Notes: generated by a model not told the origin, from the letters alone. Counted from the stretch's first letter, positions 32,348 through 44,101 are shown. The stretch: 64,000 nucleotides of DNA from Dasypus novemcinctus (GCF_030445035.2 NC_080680.1:112184228-112248227), one strand, 5' to 3'. Made by a program: numbers and translations.

Positions 32348-33334
32348 GGCTCCTACAGTGTGCCCAGGAGTATGGAAGGATAAACTCTTTAGTCCTCGTA
32401 CCCCAGTGGCAAATGTTACTCCTAATTCCTGGAGGAGGAAGGTGAGCTGGTTGCTGACGTCACACATTTACTCACGTAGTAGTGACGGTGGCCTGTGACC
32501 CGGGCTCTTTCTCCAGAACCAGGCTGCCTTCTCACAGGAGGGCGCGGGCTCCTGCGGGCGGCCGCTGCCACGGCGGGATCCGACAGTGGCTTCTTAGGCA
32601 ACCCTCGGCATGGGCTGCCTCCCCCTGCTGTGCCTCCGGTCCTGCCCGATGTGGCCGCAGATGGTGTTTTTATTGCCATGGACGCAGAGCTAGCCTTGGC
32701 CCGGCGCAGCGCCGTCTGTCTGCCCAGTGGACACTGGAGGCTCTTCCCAGCACGTCCCTCCTGGGGCCGCTCTCCAGGCACCGCTCAGAGGAGACGCTGC
32801 CAGGGCCATGTGAGCGCCAGCCCGGCCATCCCGGCCCCCGGTGGACGCCCCTGGGACCAGACAGTCTGCCGGGTGCCTCTCGGGAGAGAGGGTGGCTGGG
32901 TGGCTCCCTGTTGTCTGTCCACAGGTGTCTGTTGGCAGCGCCCTGGTGCCTGGGGCCTTGTGTGCCCACCGGTGCGCCCTGCTGGGGAGCCCGTGGCCTG
33001 ACCGCCAGCCCCGTTGGCGCCCACCGGCGGAGCCCCTGCTGTGTCTCGCTTGGCCCTGCCCTCAGAGCCTGGGGGGAGGTCACAGAAGGTAAAAGACAAT
33101 TGGAATCTGGTTGGTAGAGAGACGAACACACACTTGAGCTCTCCCTCTCCTGTGGATTCTCCCCTGATATGTGCAGGCAAGGTCAGCCCCTGGCCCTTCA
33201 GTACACAACCCCCTGCAGTCACGCCGTGGTGGTTGTCACACTGGCTATTGTGACCGTCCACCTGCTCGTCGGTATCTGCCATGGGGCTATAACTGTTTGA
33301 GAGGATGAATACTCCCTGCTCCTCTTGATTTTTG
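32348..33334. promoter_or_regulatory. CpG-rich segment with a full CRE upstream
   Basis: A perfect CRE palindrome, TGACGTCA, is at 32455-32462. From about 32490 to 33080 the DNA is GC-rich with dozens of CpGs. It carries the longest non-SINE open frames of the window: 211 codons (32482-33117) and 168 codons (32495-33001) on plus, 165 and 153 on minus. Frames open on both strands are expected in GC-rich, stop-poor DNA, and no domain or splice structure is recognised. Candidate promoter or orphan CpG island. Confidence 0.5.
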
Positions 33335-33405
33335 GAAGCAGCAAGGCTTTGGAATCAGAGAAGCCTGGATTTGAGTCCCAATGTTGCTGATAATTAATTC
33401 AGGGC
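33335..33405 (+). mobile_element. MIR SINE 5' fragment
   Basis: 'gctttggaatcagagaagcc' and 'tggatttgagtcccaatg' are MIR 5' motifs. It is truncated before the 3' half. Confidence 0.6.
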
Positions 33406-33491
33406 CAGGGCAAGGGTGAGGCAAGTGAGGCACTGGCTTCGGGCACAAAATTTAAGGGAATGCCAACAAACTCGGTCATCGGGATAAATCA

Positions 33492-33905
33492 AGGGACACG
33501 GATGTGGCTCCAGTGATAAGGCCTCTGCCTACCGTATGGGAGGACCCAGGTTTAATCCCTGGGACCTCCTGGTGAAAAAGAAGAAGAGAAAGTGTGCCTG
33601 CGCGGTGAGCCAGCGCCTGCAGTCGCGCAGCAAGATAATGATGTTAACAAAAGGGAGCTGAAGGGGAGAGTCAAGGTGAAGTGCAGCAGAGACCAGGAAC
33701 TGAGGTGGAGCAATTGACAGGGAACCTCTCTCCGCGTCAGAGGTCCCCGGGATAAAATCCGTCTGACTCCTAGAGGAGAAAGATGAGAAGGGAAGACAAA
33801 AAAGAGAAATAGATACAGAAGATCACACAGCAAATGGACACAGACAGCAAAAGCAGCAGGGTGGGGGTGGGTGGGGAGAAAAAAATAAATCTTTAAAGAA
33901 AAAGA
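33492..33905 (+). mobile_element. DAS SINE, the only plus-strand copy
   Basis: 414 bp with the tRNA-like head at left (B-box region 'ggtttaatccctggg') and an A-rich end (aataaatctttaaag) at right. A perfect target duplication, gataaatca, lies at 33483-33491 and 33906-33914. The body is purine-rich in this orientation, as expected for the reverse of the other ten, and it belongs to a more diverged subfamily. Confidence 0.9.
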
Positions 33906-34114
33906 GATAAATCATATTTTAAGGCAATATTTAAAAAATCAAAATTACTGTGAAAATACCTACAATGAACAAAATATCAACATTTTAAATAAAGATAGGC
34001 CCTGACCCAGGACTTGCATGATGCACCTTGCCCACCTCACTCTTTCAGATTAATTTTGCTTTAATTTGGATAATTCTTGCATTAAGGTTGAGTTTTAAAA
34101 ATATTGTCCTATAG

Positions 34115-34480
34115 AAGCTCACATTCTAGTAGGGGGGACAGGTGCATAAATGACTGTAACAGAAGCCATAAAGGAATATACAGCATGCTGTGGCAGTATA
34201 GCAAAAGGTGGGATCCATCTTCCAAAGTTGCTGCTGCTGGTGGTGGGATGGATGTTAGGAAACAGCATCAAACGTAGGGCCATTTGACCTGGGTTTTGAA
34301 GGATAAGTAGGAATTCAACAGCTGGTTGAGACCTGGATGGTGGAAGGGTTTCTAGGCCGAGGTAACTGTCTGAGGTGAGGCACAAAAGCATGGACATGAT
34401 GACATATTTGGGCAATGTCAAACAGGTTGGGGTGTTAGGTTTGGTGAGAGACATTAAAGATGTAAAGAGAAATAAATGAT
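34115..34480 (+). mobile_element. Old dispersed repeat, family unassigned
   Basis: 'gaagctcacattctagtagg', 'gacctgggttttgaaggata', 'agtaggaattcaacagctgg' and 'gaggcacaaaagcatggac' belong to a common mammalian repeat that I cannot name. Related text is at 42075 and 55930. Confidence 0.5.
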
Positions 34481-34676
34481 TGTTTCCACTTTTGATTTGT
34501 TTTGTTTCAAATAACATTCAAATGAGGTTTCCCTGCTGGTAGGTAGAGTCAGGCCTAGAAACCAGAATTGAAAAGAGATCTTGGGTAGGAGGTAAAGGCA
34601 TGGAAGAATGCTTCTCAAGGGAACGGTGTGGGGTGATGGTGGAGAATAACTGAAAACATACCTTGATGCTCCCTCG

Positions 34677-34878
34677 CTGGGGTCAGCAAACTCTGGACTG
34701 AGGGCCATCTGTTTTGTAAATAAAGTTTTATGGGCACACAGCCACACCTGCTTGCTTACATATTGTCGTTGGCTACCTTTGCACTACAATTCAAGGAGTT
34801 GTGTTAGAGAATGCATAGCCCGCCAAGTCTAAGATATTTCTCTTTGACCCTTGGCAGAAAAAGTTAGCTGATCCCTAG
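34677..34878 (-). mobile_element. hAT-type DNA transposon, same family as 25160
   Basis: Termini ctggggtcagcaaac and gttagctgatccctag are the decayed inverted repeats. The inner 'tttgtaaataaagttttat' and 'gggcacacagccacacctgc' match the family. No 8-bp flanking repeat survives. Confidence 0.75.
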
Positions 34879-36049
34879 TTTATCACGTAGCAGGTCTGTG
34901 TTCCTTATTTAATCATGTCATTCAGTCTCTGCTACAATTTTATTATTTTATGATCTTCCATATTAATTCTGAAGAAAGCAGCAGGGAGGTTAAGCAACTT
35001 GTTCAAAATTCCATTGTATTCAAATCACTGGAATGTAGAAAAGAGCTGAAGTCATGGAAATTGCCAAGGGAGAGGGTGTGAAGACTAGAACATTTGTTCT
35101 GAACATCCTTCAAACAGGTCCCGGGTCTCTCTGATGAAATCTATGGAATTGCCCACCATGCCTGCACATATAAGAGTCTGCATGTAATTTCCGGGGTTCC
35201 TGGAAGCTGTTAGGCCTCTCCACAGAGCCCTTGGGTGGGTGGCTGACGCCCATAAAGTTTAGGTAAGAAATCCTGGTTTACGGAGAGAAGAGAAGAGGAA
35301 TGAGGATACATGTTCCAATTTTGTGGTACTTACTTTTTAGAGTAAGAAAGAGGAACACAGAAAGACACAGGAAAGGAGGGAGGGAAGGGAGAGAGAGAGA
35401 GAGATCAAAAGGAAGTGAGAGAAGGAAGCCGTGTCAAGGATGGCCTGGTGACAGGACGAAAGCCTGGCTGGAGGTTAGGGATGACGAGGACAGAAGAGGC
35501 CCAGCTGGTCCTTGGCCACTGCTACTGTGACAAATACCACGGGTTCCCTCATTCTGTGTCCACTTCCAACCACCTCATCTCTTGCCTTTGTCCACTAAGA
35601 GTGCGGGGAATCTTACTGTCCTATTTCCAGCCTCCTTTTCTGCTAGGGGTGGCCTTGGGGTACAGTTCTGGCCACTGAGAGTAGATCAGTGTCCATGGGG
35701 AGAGTTTCCCACTCGAATAGGAAGGCAAAGCCTCGACACAGGAAAAGCCCGTTCCCGCCCCCTTTCCCTCCTCTCTCAGACTGAAACGCTGAGGTAATTC
35801 CCGAAGGTGCAGTCATAGACAGGGCTGGGGGAGGGAGGAGAGGGACTGGGCACGACGTAGGGTTCCCTCAGGCAGGAGGCAAAGATGGAGGGGGAGTGGG
35901 AAGAAGAACAGAGACGCTTTGAAGAGACGAGAAGAGTGCAATGACAATCGGAAAGTGGTGCTGTCGAGGAGCCTTGTATTAGATGGCTGGTCTATTCTCA
36001 GTAAAAGAGGAGGCACATCCACATAGGTATAACTGGCGTGTTTTCTCCA
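34879..36049. other. No gene seen; GA-rich run
   Basis: A purine run is at 35378-35406. No repeat is securely assigned elsewhere. Small frames at 35300-35797 have no domain. Confidence 0.35.
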
Positions 36050-36690
36050 TTTCCACTTAATGGAATCGATGCGATTATTGAGATGATTGGTTTAAGTCTA
36101 TGATCTTGCTAGTTAATTTATGTTTGTCCCATTTGTTCTTTGTTTCTCCTTTCCTTTCTTCTTCTGGGTGAGTTGAATCTATTTTAGCTTCACATTTTAT
36201 AGCCTCTATCATTTTTTTTTTTTACCAATATCTCCTTGCATTATTTTTAGTGGTTGCTCCTAAGCAGGCTTTTTGCAACCTGGGATTATTGTTATTTATA
36301 TCATATAATTCTTTGTTAATGGGATGGTGGCGGCAGCTGTCCTGTGCACTGCAGGATGTCTAGCAGCATCTGCAGGAGTTGTACCCACTAGATGCCAGTA
36401 GTACCCCCCTCCCCAGTCCCGACAAGCAAAAATATCTCTGGACATTGCCAAAAGTCCCCTGGGGGCAAAATTGCCCCTGGTTGGGACCCAATGCTCAGGA
36501 GATTATAGTATGTATCTTTACCTTATAACAGTATTTTCAAATAACATATTTCTTCACAAACAATTTAAGAACTCTACAATGATCTAATGCAATTCATCCC
36601 CTTTCAACCTTTGTGCTCTTATATTATGTACTTTTAATTTTGCTCTAAATTCCATAACACATTGATAGACAATAATCTTTTAAAGAGCTA
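36050..36690 (-). mobile_element. Old L1-derived segment, split by a hAT element
   Basis: Plus-strand phrases 'gtcccatttgttctttgttt', 'atttttagtggttgctcc' and, after the hAT copy, 'gattatagtatgtatc' and 'aacctttgtgctcttatat' are found in antisense L1 sequence. Both blocks (36050-36317 and 36498-36690) belong together. Confidence 0.5.
36318..36497 (-). mobile_element. MER20-type hAT element, reversed
   Basis: 'gcaggatgtctagcagcatc', 'acccactagatgccagtag', 'tctctggacattgccaaaag', 'gggggcaaaattgcccctgg' are the reversed motifs of a MER20-like hAT-Charlie element. The family name is from memory. Confidence 0.75.
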
Positions 36691-36703
36691 GCTAGCTAGC
36701 TAG
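36686..36703. repeat. (GCTA)n palindromic microsatellite
   Basis: Four and a half tandem GCTA units. Each 'gctagc' is self-complementary. Confidence 0.9.
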
Positions 36704-38998
36704 TCTTTTGGTGAAGGACTAGAGGTGCTCAGCTTCCTTTCCTGCCCCCATTCTCTGGTTTTCCTGTGAAGTCCTGGAGAGCCTCGGAGGAATTTTTTTC
36801 CATCTCCTGGTCCTACCCTCAGCCTTCTGAGGGCCCAGCCTTGTACATCGGGGAGCCTTCCGTACCTCTGGGGACATCTGTCTCCGCGCTCCTGCCGTGC
36901 CCCACAGCTTGGGCATGCTGTCCCCCTGCACCTGGTGGACGCCCGTGGGAAAGGGTTGGTTGGGGGTGCATTCTCACTCTGTGCCTGGCCCCTGGAAGTC
37001 TGAGCCATCACGCAACCTACATACCGGTGTCCACAGCTGGTTAAAGGTTCACCTGATTCCTCTTTTCCCAGTCTGTGATGATCTCTCTTCTCTCCTAGGA
37101 AGCGTCTGCCACTTTCTTGAGTTTTTAGTTCACTTGGGTTTCTTTATTTTGCTGCCTTTCTGATACTTTTTTTTTTTTTAAACTATGGTTTTGTAGATTC
37201 CCTGGCTTGGTCTTGTTGTTATAGTCTTTTCCAGCTTTCTGCAGCCTAACTGGAACTGCACCAAACGTTCAAACAAATGCCCAGAGCCTTAAGTATTACT
37301 ACTTTGCTTGACTTCTTGTTGCAAAGCCTTGCTGAACTTTCAGCGCCGTGAGTCCTCACTTATACTGCATACCTGCCCGCACCCCATCCATCACCCAGTG
37401 GCTGAGTCTTAAATGCCTGTAGAACGTGCTAGACTCAGCTTTTGGGTTGGATTCAGAGTTTCCGCCTCAGGAAAAATGGTTTAGTTATTAGTGAAAGAGC
37501 CAGGGAAGGGGCTGCTGACGTGATGGTCAGCACTGGGTGCCCTCTAATGGGTGGGCTTCATTCAAAACCTTATTTCATTTTGAGAAATAACAAAAACTTC
37601 TAGTCTGTGACATGCCCTGCCAAGGACTCATTACAGCAGCTTGTTTACTGGCCGTAATATTTTTCTGCTTCAGGCTGCTTGAAATCTTGTCCCCCATATG
37701 TGAATGGGTCACGGTGAAAATGTTTAAAATAGAAATAATAAATGCTAAGCTACTCAGCTGGTGATGATGGAACAAGGTAACGTCTATGACAATGACTACC
37801 ATTGGTGGCATGGAATAGGTGCTTAATAAATATGACCTCTTCTTAATTTAGTTAAAAGAAAGGGCTCTCAGAAATAAGGGTGAGTTTCCTGTTTTCTCGT
37901 GGAAACCATATTGGGCCTGTTGAGAACCTGTGTAGCAGGTAACCCAGGGAGACCTCATCCCGCTGGATTCAAACACATCTAGGGAGCTGGTGCATGTGGC
38001 CAGTGGTCATCTATGTTCACCATCTACCATGGAGCCTCCTGCTGAAAGCTCATCCTAAGGGAAGAAGGTCAGGGGTATAAACCTGGTCCAGGAACAAAAT
38101 TCCAGGTCCTGGGGGGAGAAGCAATGGCAATCCAGCCTCTCACTTGGTTTTCTCCTCTCTGTCCCTCCCCCTGGCTTCATGTCATTGCCTGGTACAGGAA
38201 AGTGAGATTCCTTCCTCCCACCCCTTTTGATCTAAAACCCTCCTGTAATGTTAAGTCCAAGGCCACCCAGCTTTGGGATCGATGCCCTGGAGCATGCCTT
38301 GAGTGTGAGATAGAGGGACTCTCCTGCACAGGGGCAGGGCTCTGGCTTCTCTGGTGGCTGGCACACGGTGCTGGCTTTTCTGCCTGATTCAGGGACGCTT
38401 CCTTTCTTTGGGTCTGTCTCTTCTCTATTTCTCTTAATGTCAATGGGACAGGGACTGATAATGCATGTCACCCAGGTTTTATTCACTATCAAAGGCAATG
38501 CATGAACAATATTTAGATGGAGCCTGCTCGACCATGGGGAATGGGTAGGTGGGATCTTCAATTGTCTGAAGGATCCTGGGCCCCAGAACTGCTTGGGGCG
38601 GACCAAGACAGAGGGATTGCCCTCATGGCCCCATCTCTTGTGGCTGAGGCTGGCCTCCCAACAAAGAGAGGGTAGGGTCATCTTCTGACCCTTTCATTCT
38701 TTGATTTGGTGCAGAAATTGTGGGCCCAAAGTGAAATCCAATGAGACTTTTTTCTTTTTTTGTAACATAGAAACAAGTTTCTCTGTAATCTCCTTATGGA
38801 GACAAACATTTCAGAAGACTAAACAACGGGCTTCTGACCCCAGGAGAGGTCTAGGTGTGGGTTCATAGATGGCATCCCCCATCCTTCAGTGCAGATGTGA
38901 AGGTATCTTGGATGATAGGGTTTATTAGACTCCTGTGAACAGAAGGAGGAAAAATCCTTGAAAGCCTAGTGCCAGGTGTTTCAGGCCCTGTAGGGGAA
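36704..38998. other. Long stretch without recognised features
   Basis: Over 2 kb without a secure repeat or gene. A possible L2 end phrase (ggtgcttaataaatatgacc) is at about 37820. Frames in 38124-38681 on both strands are unrecognised and taken as chance. Confidence 0.35.
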
Positions 38999-39800
38999 TG
39001 TATTAATCCCAGAGGGCTGCCGTAACAAAGTCCCACAAACCAGGTGCCCTAAAACAACAGAAACTATGTCTCACAGTACTGGAGACTGCAAGTCTGAAAT
39101 CAGGGTGTCGGCAGTTGGTGCCTCCTGGAGACCTTGAAGGAGGCTCCACACCTCTCTCCTGGCTTCTGGTGGTGAGCCTTGGTTAGGCTAACATGTCAGT
39201 AAGGCCAGGTAATGGTGCCCAGTTGTCTGGTCAAGCGAGGACTGGCTAATTGTACTACAAGGGCATTTCGTGGACTTTAATCATCAGTGAGCTGATGGCT
39301 TAGTTGGCTGGTTACATCTACAATCAACGGAGGAGATTGCCATCAGCAGTGAGTGATGTCTTACCCAGTCAGTTGGAGGCTCTACTAGGGGAAATAACTT
39401 CAGCATTCAGAGAGAGAATTCCCATCTCTACTTTAGGCAGCCAGCATCCCTGGGGAACTCATTGATGACCTTCACTGGAGGCCCGGTTTGCAGCCTGCCT
39501 GTGGAATTTGAACTTGTGCATTGCCCTGGTCATGTGAGTCAATTTTATAAGTTCTCATACTGTGTACAGATAGCTCCTGTTGCTTCCACTTCCCTAGAGA
39601 ACCCTGACTGGTCCATGGATGCCTTGCTCCAGCCTCTGTCGTCCCCTGGCCTTCTCCCTGTGGCTGTGCGTCTCTTCTTACGAGGACACCAGTGTATTCA
39701 TTTAGGGGCCCCTATTCCAGTATGATCTCATCTCAATTTAATTCCATCTGCAAAGACCCTATTTCCAAATAAGGTCACATTTCCTTATGGGGCTTAGGAC
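38999..39800 (-). mobile_element. MLT1-type LTR, reversed, split by an insertion
   Basis: Left part 38999-39181 ('gagggctgccgtaacaaag', 'acagtactggagactgcaag', 'cctctctcctggcttctgg'). Right part 39621-39800 ('gccttctccctgtggctgtg', 'cgaggacaccagtgtattc', 'ccctatttccaaataagg'). The hexamer gccttg borders the insertion on both sides. Confidence 0.8.
39182..39620 (+). mobile_element. LTR-like insertion inside the MLT1
   Basis: 439 bp between direct repeats gccttg (39176-39181 and 39621-39626). It contains 'gtcagtaaggccaggtaatg', 'catcagtgagctgatggc', 'ggaaataacttcagcattc' and ends near 'ccctagagaaccctgactgg'. It looks like a younger, perhaps xenarthran, LTR element. Family not named. Confidence 0.6.
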
Positions 39801-40334
39801 TTCGGCACAACTGAGCCCACCACAGGGAATTTTCCGGAGGATCCCCCATGGCAGATGGCATCAGCAGCTTCATTAGGTGGCAGCAGCAGTAGCTTCCGTA
39901 GGTGCTGACTACTGCAGTGGTATGAGCAGAAGCATGAGGCAGCACTGCCTCCGCTCTGGTTCCTGGGCCTCGCTGGTGGGTGCTGGCAGTGTGGTGGGCG
40001 GGAGGCATGGTCACATGTCTTGCTACTCAGCAAAGACCCAAAGGCCCAGCCAAAACAACAGGGGGCAAGGAAAATAGTGGGCACCCCGACCCACTGAACG
40101 TGGAAGGTAGAGATGAACACAACGGCATGGCAGGGCCTCCCCTTTTCACCGTAACGTGTGGCGAGGAGCCTGGTCGCTCCTGCGTTGGCGCTAGAAACCA
40201 GCTGTTAGGAAGAGGCAGCTGGTGTCACCCTCTCCCTCACACTTTTAACCAAGCTCAACCCTGGTGACAAGGAAGCGTAAGGAAGAAATATCCCTTAACT
40301 TGACTCTCGAGTCTTCATTTTATGCTTCCTAACT
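39801..40334. other. No feature recognised
   Basis: Contains CAG-type trinucleotide scraps (ggcagcagcagtagc). Short frames on both strands, no domain. Confidence 0.35.
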
Positions 40335-40535
40335 TACATTTATGTTAGCATTTATGTTACTTTCACTGTGATACCACATATAACACGAAATTTGTCATTT
40401 TATCCATATTTAAGCGTACAATTCAGTGGCATTAATTACACGGGCAATGTTGTGCTACCATCACCTCCATCCGCTATCAAAACTTTTTTTACCACTGCAG
40501 GCAGAAACTCTGTACCCATCAAGTAATCGTGCCCC
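40335..40535 (+). mobile_element. Old L1 3' UTR fragment
   Basis: 'ttaagcgtacaattcagtgg', 'caatgttgtgctaccatcac' and 'gaaactctgtacccatcaag' are diagnostic for the L1M 3' UTR also seen at 4252-4560. Confidence 0.8.
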
Positions 40536-40789
40536 CGTCGGCCTTTTGACCAAATCGCGGCTGGCCGGTTTTCGCTAAGCCTCCAGGCCCCTTCTTGGCC
40601 ACATAATTAACGTGCCGTATGTACGTGTGTGTGTTCAAAGGTTGTCCTCTTGCAGCAAGTGACACTGGGCACCGGCCCCTTCTTCAGGCCTGCGGGCTCC
40701 CCAGCATTCTCGGCCCCGAGCCGCAGCGTCATTGGAGGGTATTTGCATTTCTGGACCTGGACCAGGGGGGCCGTGGTAGAAGGGAACGG

Positions 40790-40950
40790 GAAGGGCTCAG
40801 GAGCCAGGCAGACCTGGGTGGAGTGCCGGCGCAGCCACAGGCCTGTGCCGTGGAGCCCGGGGCATGGCCCTGAGCCGCTGTCTCCTCGCCTGGAGGGGGC
40901 CGCAGGGTTCCTACCTATCAGGCAGTGCTGGGGATTAAAAGGCACCCCCC
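40790..40950 (+). mobile_element. MIR SINE, GC-rich copy
   Basis: 'caggagccaggcagacctgg' leads the MIR 5' part; 'gtgctggggattaaaagg' closes it. It is followed by a C-run at about 40946-40957. Confidence 0.55.
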
Positions 40951-42074
40951 CCCCACGTGTGTGGAGTCTGGCACAGGGAGGAGCTTGGTGAGTTAGTTGC
41001 CTTTATCCTTTATTTCCTCTCCAGTTGGATGTCTTGAGAGATCACCTTCCTGTCCCCACAAAGACATAACTCACGTCAAGTACTTCGGCTCCGAAGACAA
41101 ATACACAAATTGTTCAGCAGCGACCAATTTTGCGCCATGGCAACCTGCTGGTTTTCATTACCCGCCTTTCCCCTGTAACAGCTGCGGAACACTTGGCCTG
41201 GCCAAATGCAATTTCAGCCTGGTGACGCGTTCCAGATGTGGAGGTATTCTGCCAGGTGTTTATTTGGAGTGTGTAATGTGGCCTTTTAGCACACTCAGCC
41301 TTTCTTTTCCCCATCCTCCCTGCCCTGCCCCAAATGTTCTTTCAGCAAAGGCCGGGGCTCGGGCCCCCGGCTCCGTGCCCTGGGCCTGAGAGCCAGCCAT
41401 GGAAGTTGGAGTCTTTGGAACTGGGCTTCCTGCCTCTTCCGGGGCCCCCGGCTCAGAGGCGGGGCCTGTTAACAAGCAGGAGAGCGGCTACTGCTCTGGG
41501 GAGTCCCATGGGCCCTGGGGCCTCCGCCTTCCGAGGGGGCCTGCGTCCTGCCTTCTGGGCCGGGTCTTGCTTGGTGGCTCGTCTTCCTGAGCACAGCCTT
41601 GTCCCTGCAGGAGGGAGGCAGTGCTTCTCTTTCGGGATGTGGATCGACCAAATGAAGAACAGTATTCAGAATCGAGGAGGCCAGCCTCGAACCCTGCACG
41701 CCGAAAGGCTCCCGAGCGGCCTGGACAGAATGAATTTTTCCTCACCCCACAGCGCCCTGGGTGCCTGCCTGGGCTGGGGATCTGGCTGTTGCCGAGTAAA
41801 ACTGGGGCAGCTGTTATGAAAGGGCCGCATGTAAAAGTGGAAACATCTTTTCGGAAATTGCTTTTTTCCTTTTCCATAATCTTTGTAAATTTGGGACAAA
41901 GCCTTTGGACTGCTGATTTCCCCCCCACTCCTTTCCTTGCCTTATTTGCATTTGACTAAAAACCTTTGGGGTGATTTGTTGAAAGAATTGAGCAAATTTG
42001 GCTGGTATGAAACTTGGTTTAAGTTGCCATTTAATTTCATTTGACTTTTAACCCAATCTAGTCCACTGCATTTA
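40951..42074. other. Unique sequence, possible conserved elements
   Basis: No repeat recognised. 40985-41300 and 41820-42060 are balanced in composition, without low complexity. 41330-41780 is GC-rich, with frames of 161 codons (plus) and 146 (minus) that overlap and have no domain. Confidence 0.35.
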
Positions 42075-42215
42075 TATATTCAACAAATATTTTTTTCGAG
42101 CAGCTACCATATGCTTGGTCACTAGGGAAATGACTGTGAGCAAAACAAAGTCCCTGCCCTCATAGAGCTTTTGTTTTATTAGGAAAGAAAAACAATGAAC
42201 AAGTAAAACAAGGGA
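42075..42215 (+). mobile_element. Old dispersed repeat, family unassigned
   Basis: 'gagcaaaacaaagtccctgc' followed by 'cctcatagagcttttgtt' is a common mammalian repeat phrase, related to 34115 and 42835. Confidence 0.5.
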
Positions 42216-42299
42216 ATATATATTTTTAGGTTAAGTATGTTAAGCGCTAAATAAAAATAAAGCAGGATACAAGGATAGAGAATGGGGGGCTTTTCTTTT

Positions 42300-42700
42300 A
42301 GAAAACCCCCCAAACAGAAGCTTGAACAAGGTAGAAGTATATTTTTCTCTTGCAAAAGCAGGCAGTCCACTGCTGGTATGGTAGCTCCAAAATCATCAGG
42401 GACCCAGTTCCTTTTATCCTGTTGTTCCACCATCCATGATATGTGGCTTGCACATCATGGCCCTAAAGGGCTGCTCTGGCTCCAGCCATCACATCTATAT
42501 TCCAGCCAGCAGGGAGGAGGAAAGGGAGGGAGAAGGGCATAGCTTTCTCTTGGAGGGTATTTCCTGGAGTTTGCACACACCACTTCCATTTTCATCCTCT
42601 TGTCCAGGACTTAGTCACATGGCCATACCTAGCTGCAAGAAAGGCTGGGAAATATTTTCTCTATTCTAGATAGTACATACCTAGTTAGAAATCAGGGTCT
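42300..42700. mobile_element. Old LTR-like repeat, family unassigned
   Basis: 'gcaggcagtccactgctggt', 'atcatcagggacccagttcc', 'gctccagccatcacatctat', 'gtccaggacttagtcacatg' occur in the order of a well-known eutherian dispersed repeat. I cannot give the family or its strand securely. Confidence 0.5.
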
Positions 42701-42834
42701 TTTCTATAGAAAAAAAATGGGGGAATGCCTATTGGGGTGCAACCACAGGAGGTGAGGGAAGGTCTCTCTGAAAGTCATCATCTGAATAGAGATCCGAATG
42801 ATATGACTTTCAGCCAAGCCATTTAATTAATCAA

Positions 42835-42930
42835 ATCTCAGATGAGTGCCTCCTCTGTGCTAGGAACTAGAGCTGCAATAATGACTAATACATGGTGCCT
42901 GCTCTCAGTGTTTGCAATGTAGGCCAGAGG
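42835..42930 (+). mobile_element. Old dispersed repeat fragment
   Basis: 'gagtgcctcctctgtgctag' and 'gctgcaataatgactaatac' resemble the repeat at 42075. Confidence 0.4.
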
Positions 42931-43417
42931 TCACAAATGGATATGAGGGCAATTCTAGGCAGCAGATATAATTTATCTGGCTAACGTGTTCTAGCAGTTA
43001 GGAAATTTCACAGAAAAGTCAGGTTTCCAGCTTCTTCTACAGTTAGAAAAGATCTGGTAGTGCAGGATTTGCATTCCCACATGATTGGAGCAGAAAAGGG
43101 ACTGACGTTTTCATGAGCATGAACACCCTGGTTTTCCCTAGTCTCCACTATTCCAAATTGTCCCACACTTGCTTGCTTCTCTCTTTTTCTTTACCTCTTT
43201 GGCCCCTACTAGCCAGGGTTGCAGCCCACGGCCTAAAGAGGGTGAAACCAATAGTTAAAATAAACAAAACAAACCAGTCTTCAATGATTTGACTATTCTT
43301 TCCTGCAGACACCATTGAGGATCCACATCTTGTCTCTTCCTGAAACCTTAAGTGCCTGAGTTCCAGTCAAATTCACTCTGAATTTCTGTTTTTCTTGATT
43401 CCCTGATGGATTAAGAA
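42931..43417. other. No feature recognised
   Basis: Unique AT-balanced sequence. No gene or repeat motif. Confidence 0.35.
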
Positions 43418-43640
43418 AAACATCAGCCTAGGAGTCAGAATACCAGAGTTCAGGGTCTCTGCCTTAGCACGGGTAGGGTGGGTGAGCTTGGAAAAGTCAT
43501 GTCCTCTTTCTGGCTTCACTTTTCATGTCTATAAAAGAGGGCTGAGGGAAATCATTCTTGGTCTATCGGTCTTCCAGGATTTGGGGATGGTCAAACGAGA
43601 TAACGCAGGTGGAAAAGCACTGTAAGTTGGAAGGCACGTT
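43418..43640 (+). mobile_element. MIR SINE
   Basis: MIR sense: 'cctaggagtcagaataccag', 'agcttggaaaagtcatgtcc', 'ttttcatgtctataaaagag', 'gagataacgcaggtggaaaa'. Confidence 0.78.
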
Positions 43641-43730
43641 GGTGTGACAAGGAGCAGAAAGCCATCGCCACCTCAGACATGTTAACTGCAAGGTCCTGAA
43701 GTATCGCTCAGAAACGGAGCACGTCCTCGC

Positions 43731-44101
43731 TGACACAGGCTGAATTTCCCCTCCCCCCCTCCCAAATATATCTTGAGGCCCTAATCCCCAGTTCCTCACC
43801 CCGTGACCTTATTTGGAAATAGGGTCATTGCAGATGGAACGAGGCTAGTTACCATGAGGTCATGCTGGAGGGGGTGGGCCTTAATCCAAAATGACTGGCG
43901 TCCTTCCAAGAAGAGGAGAGGAGCCTTGGAGGGACCCTGTGACAACTAGGGCAGAGCCTGGAAGGCAGGAAGAGGCAAGGAAGGCTTTCTGCCCACAGAT
44001 TTTGGACTTCTAGCCTCCAGAACAGGGAGACAGGGGGTTTCTGTTGTTTAAGACATCCAATCTGTGGTACTTTGTTACAGCAGCCAAAGGAAACTAAGAC
44101 A
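43731..44101 (+). mobile_element. MLT1-type LTR, plus strand
   Basis: 'gaggccctaatccccagttc', 'gtgaccttatttggaaatag', 'ggtcatgctggagggggtgg', 'cttctagcctccagaacagg', 'gtttaagacatccaatctgt', end 'aggaaactaagaca'. It is complete at the 3' end. Confidence 0.87.

Noticed and set aside
32482..33117. 211-codon frame as a coding gene
   Set aside because: GC-rich, stop-poor DNA with equally long frames on the other strand and no recognised domain. Kept only as a lead.
38232..38681. 149-codon minus-strand frame
   Set aside because: No domain, no promoter or splice context, and a competing plus-strand frame.
40997..41389. 130-codon frame with several cysteines (possible secreted protein)
   Set aside because: No signal peptide, no recognised family, and cysteine spacing without pattern.
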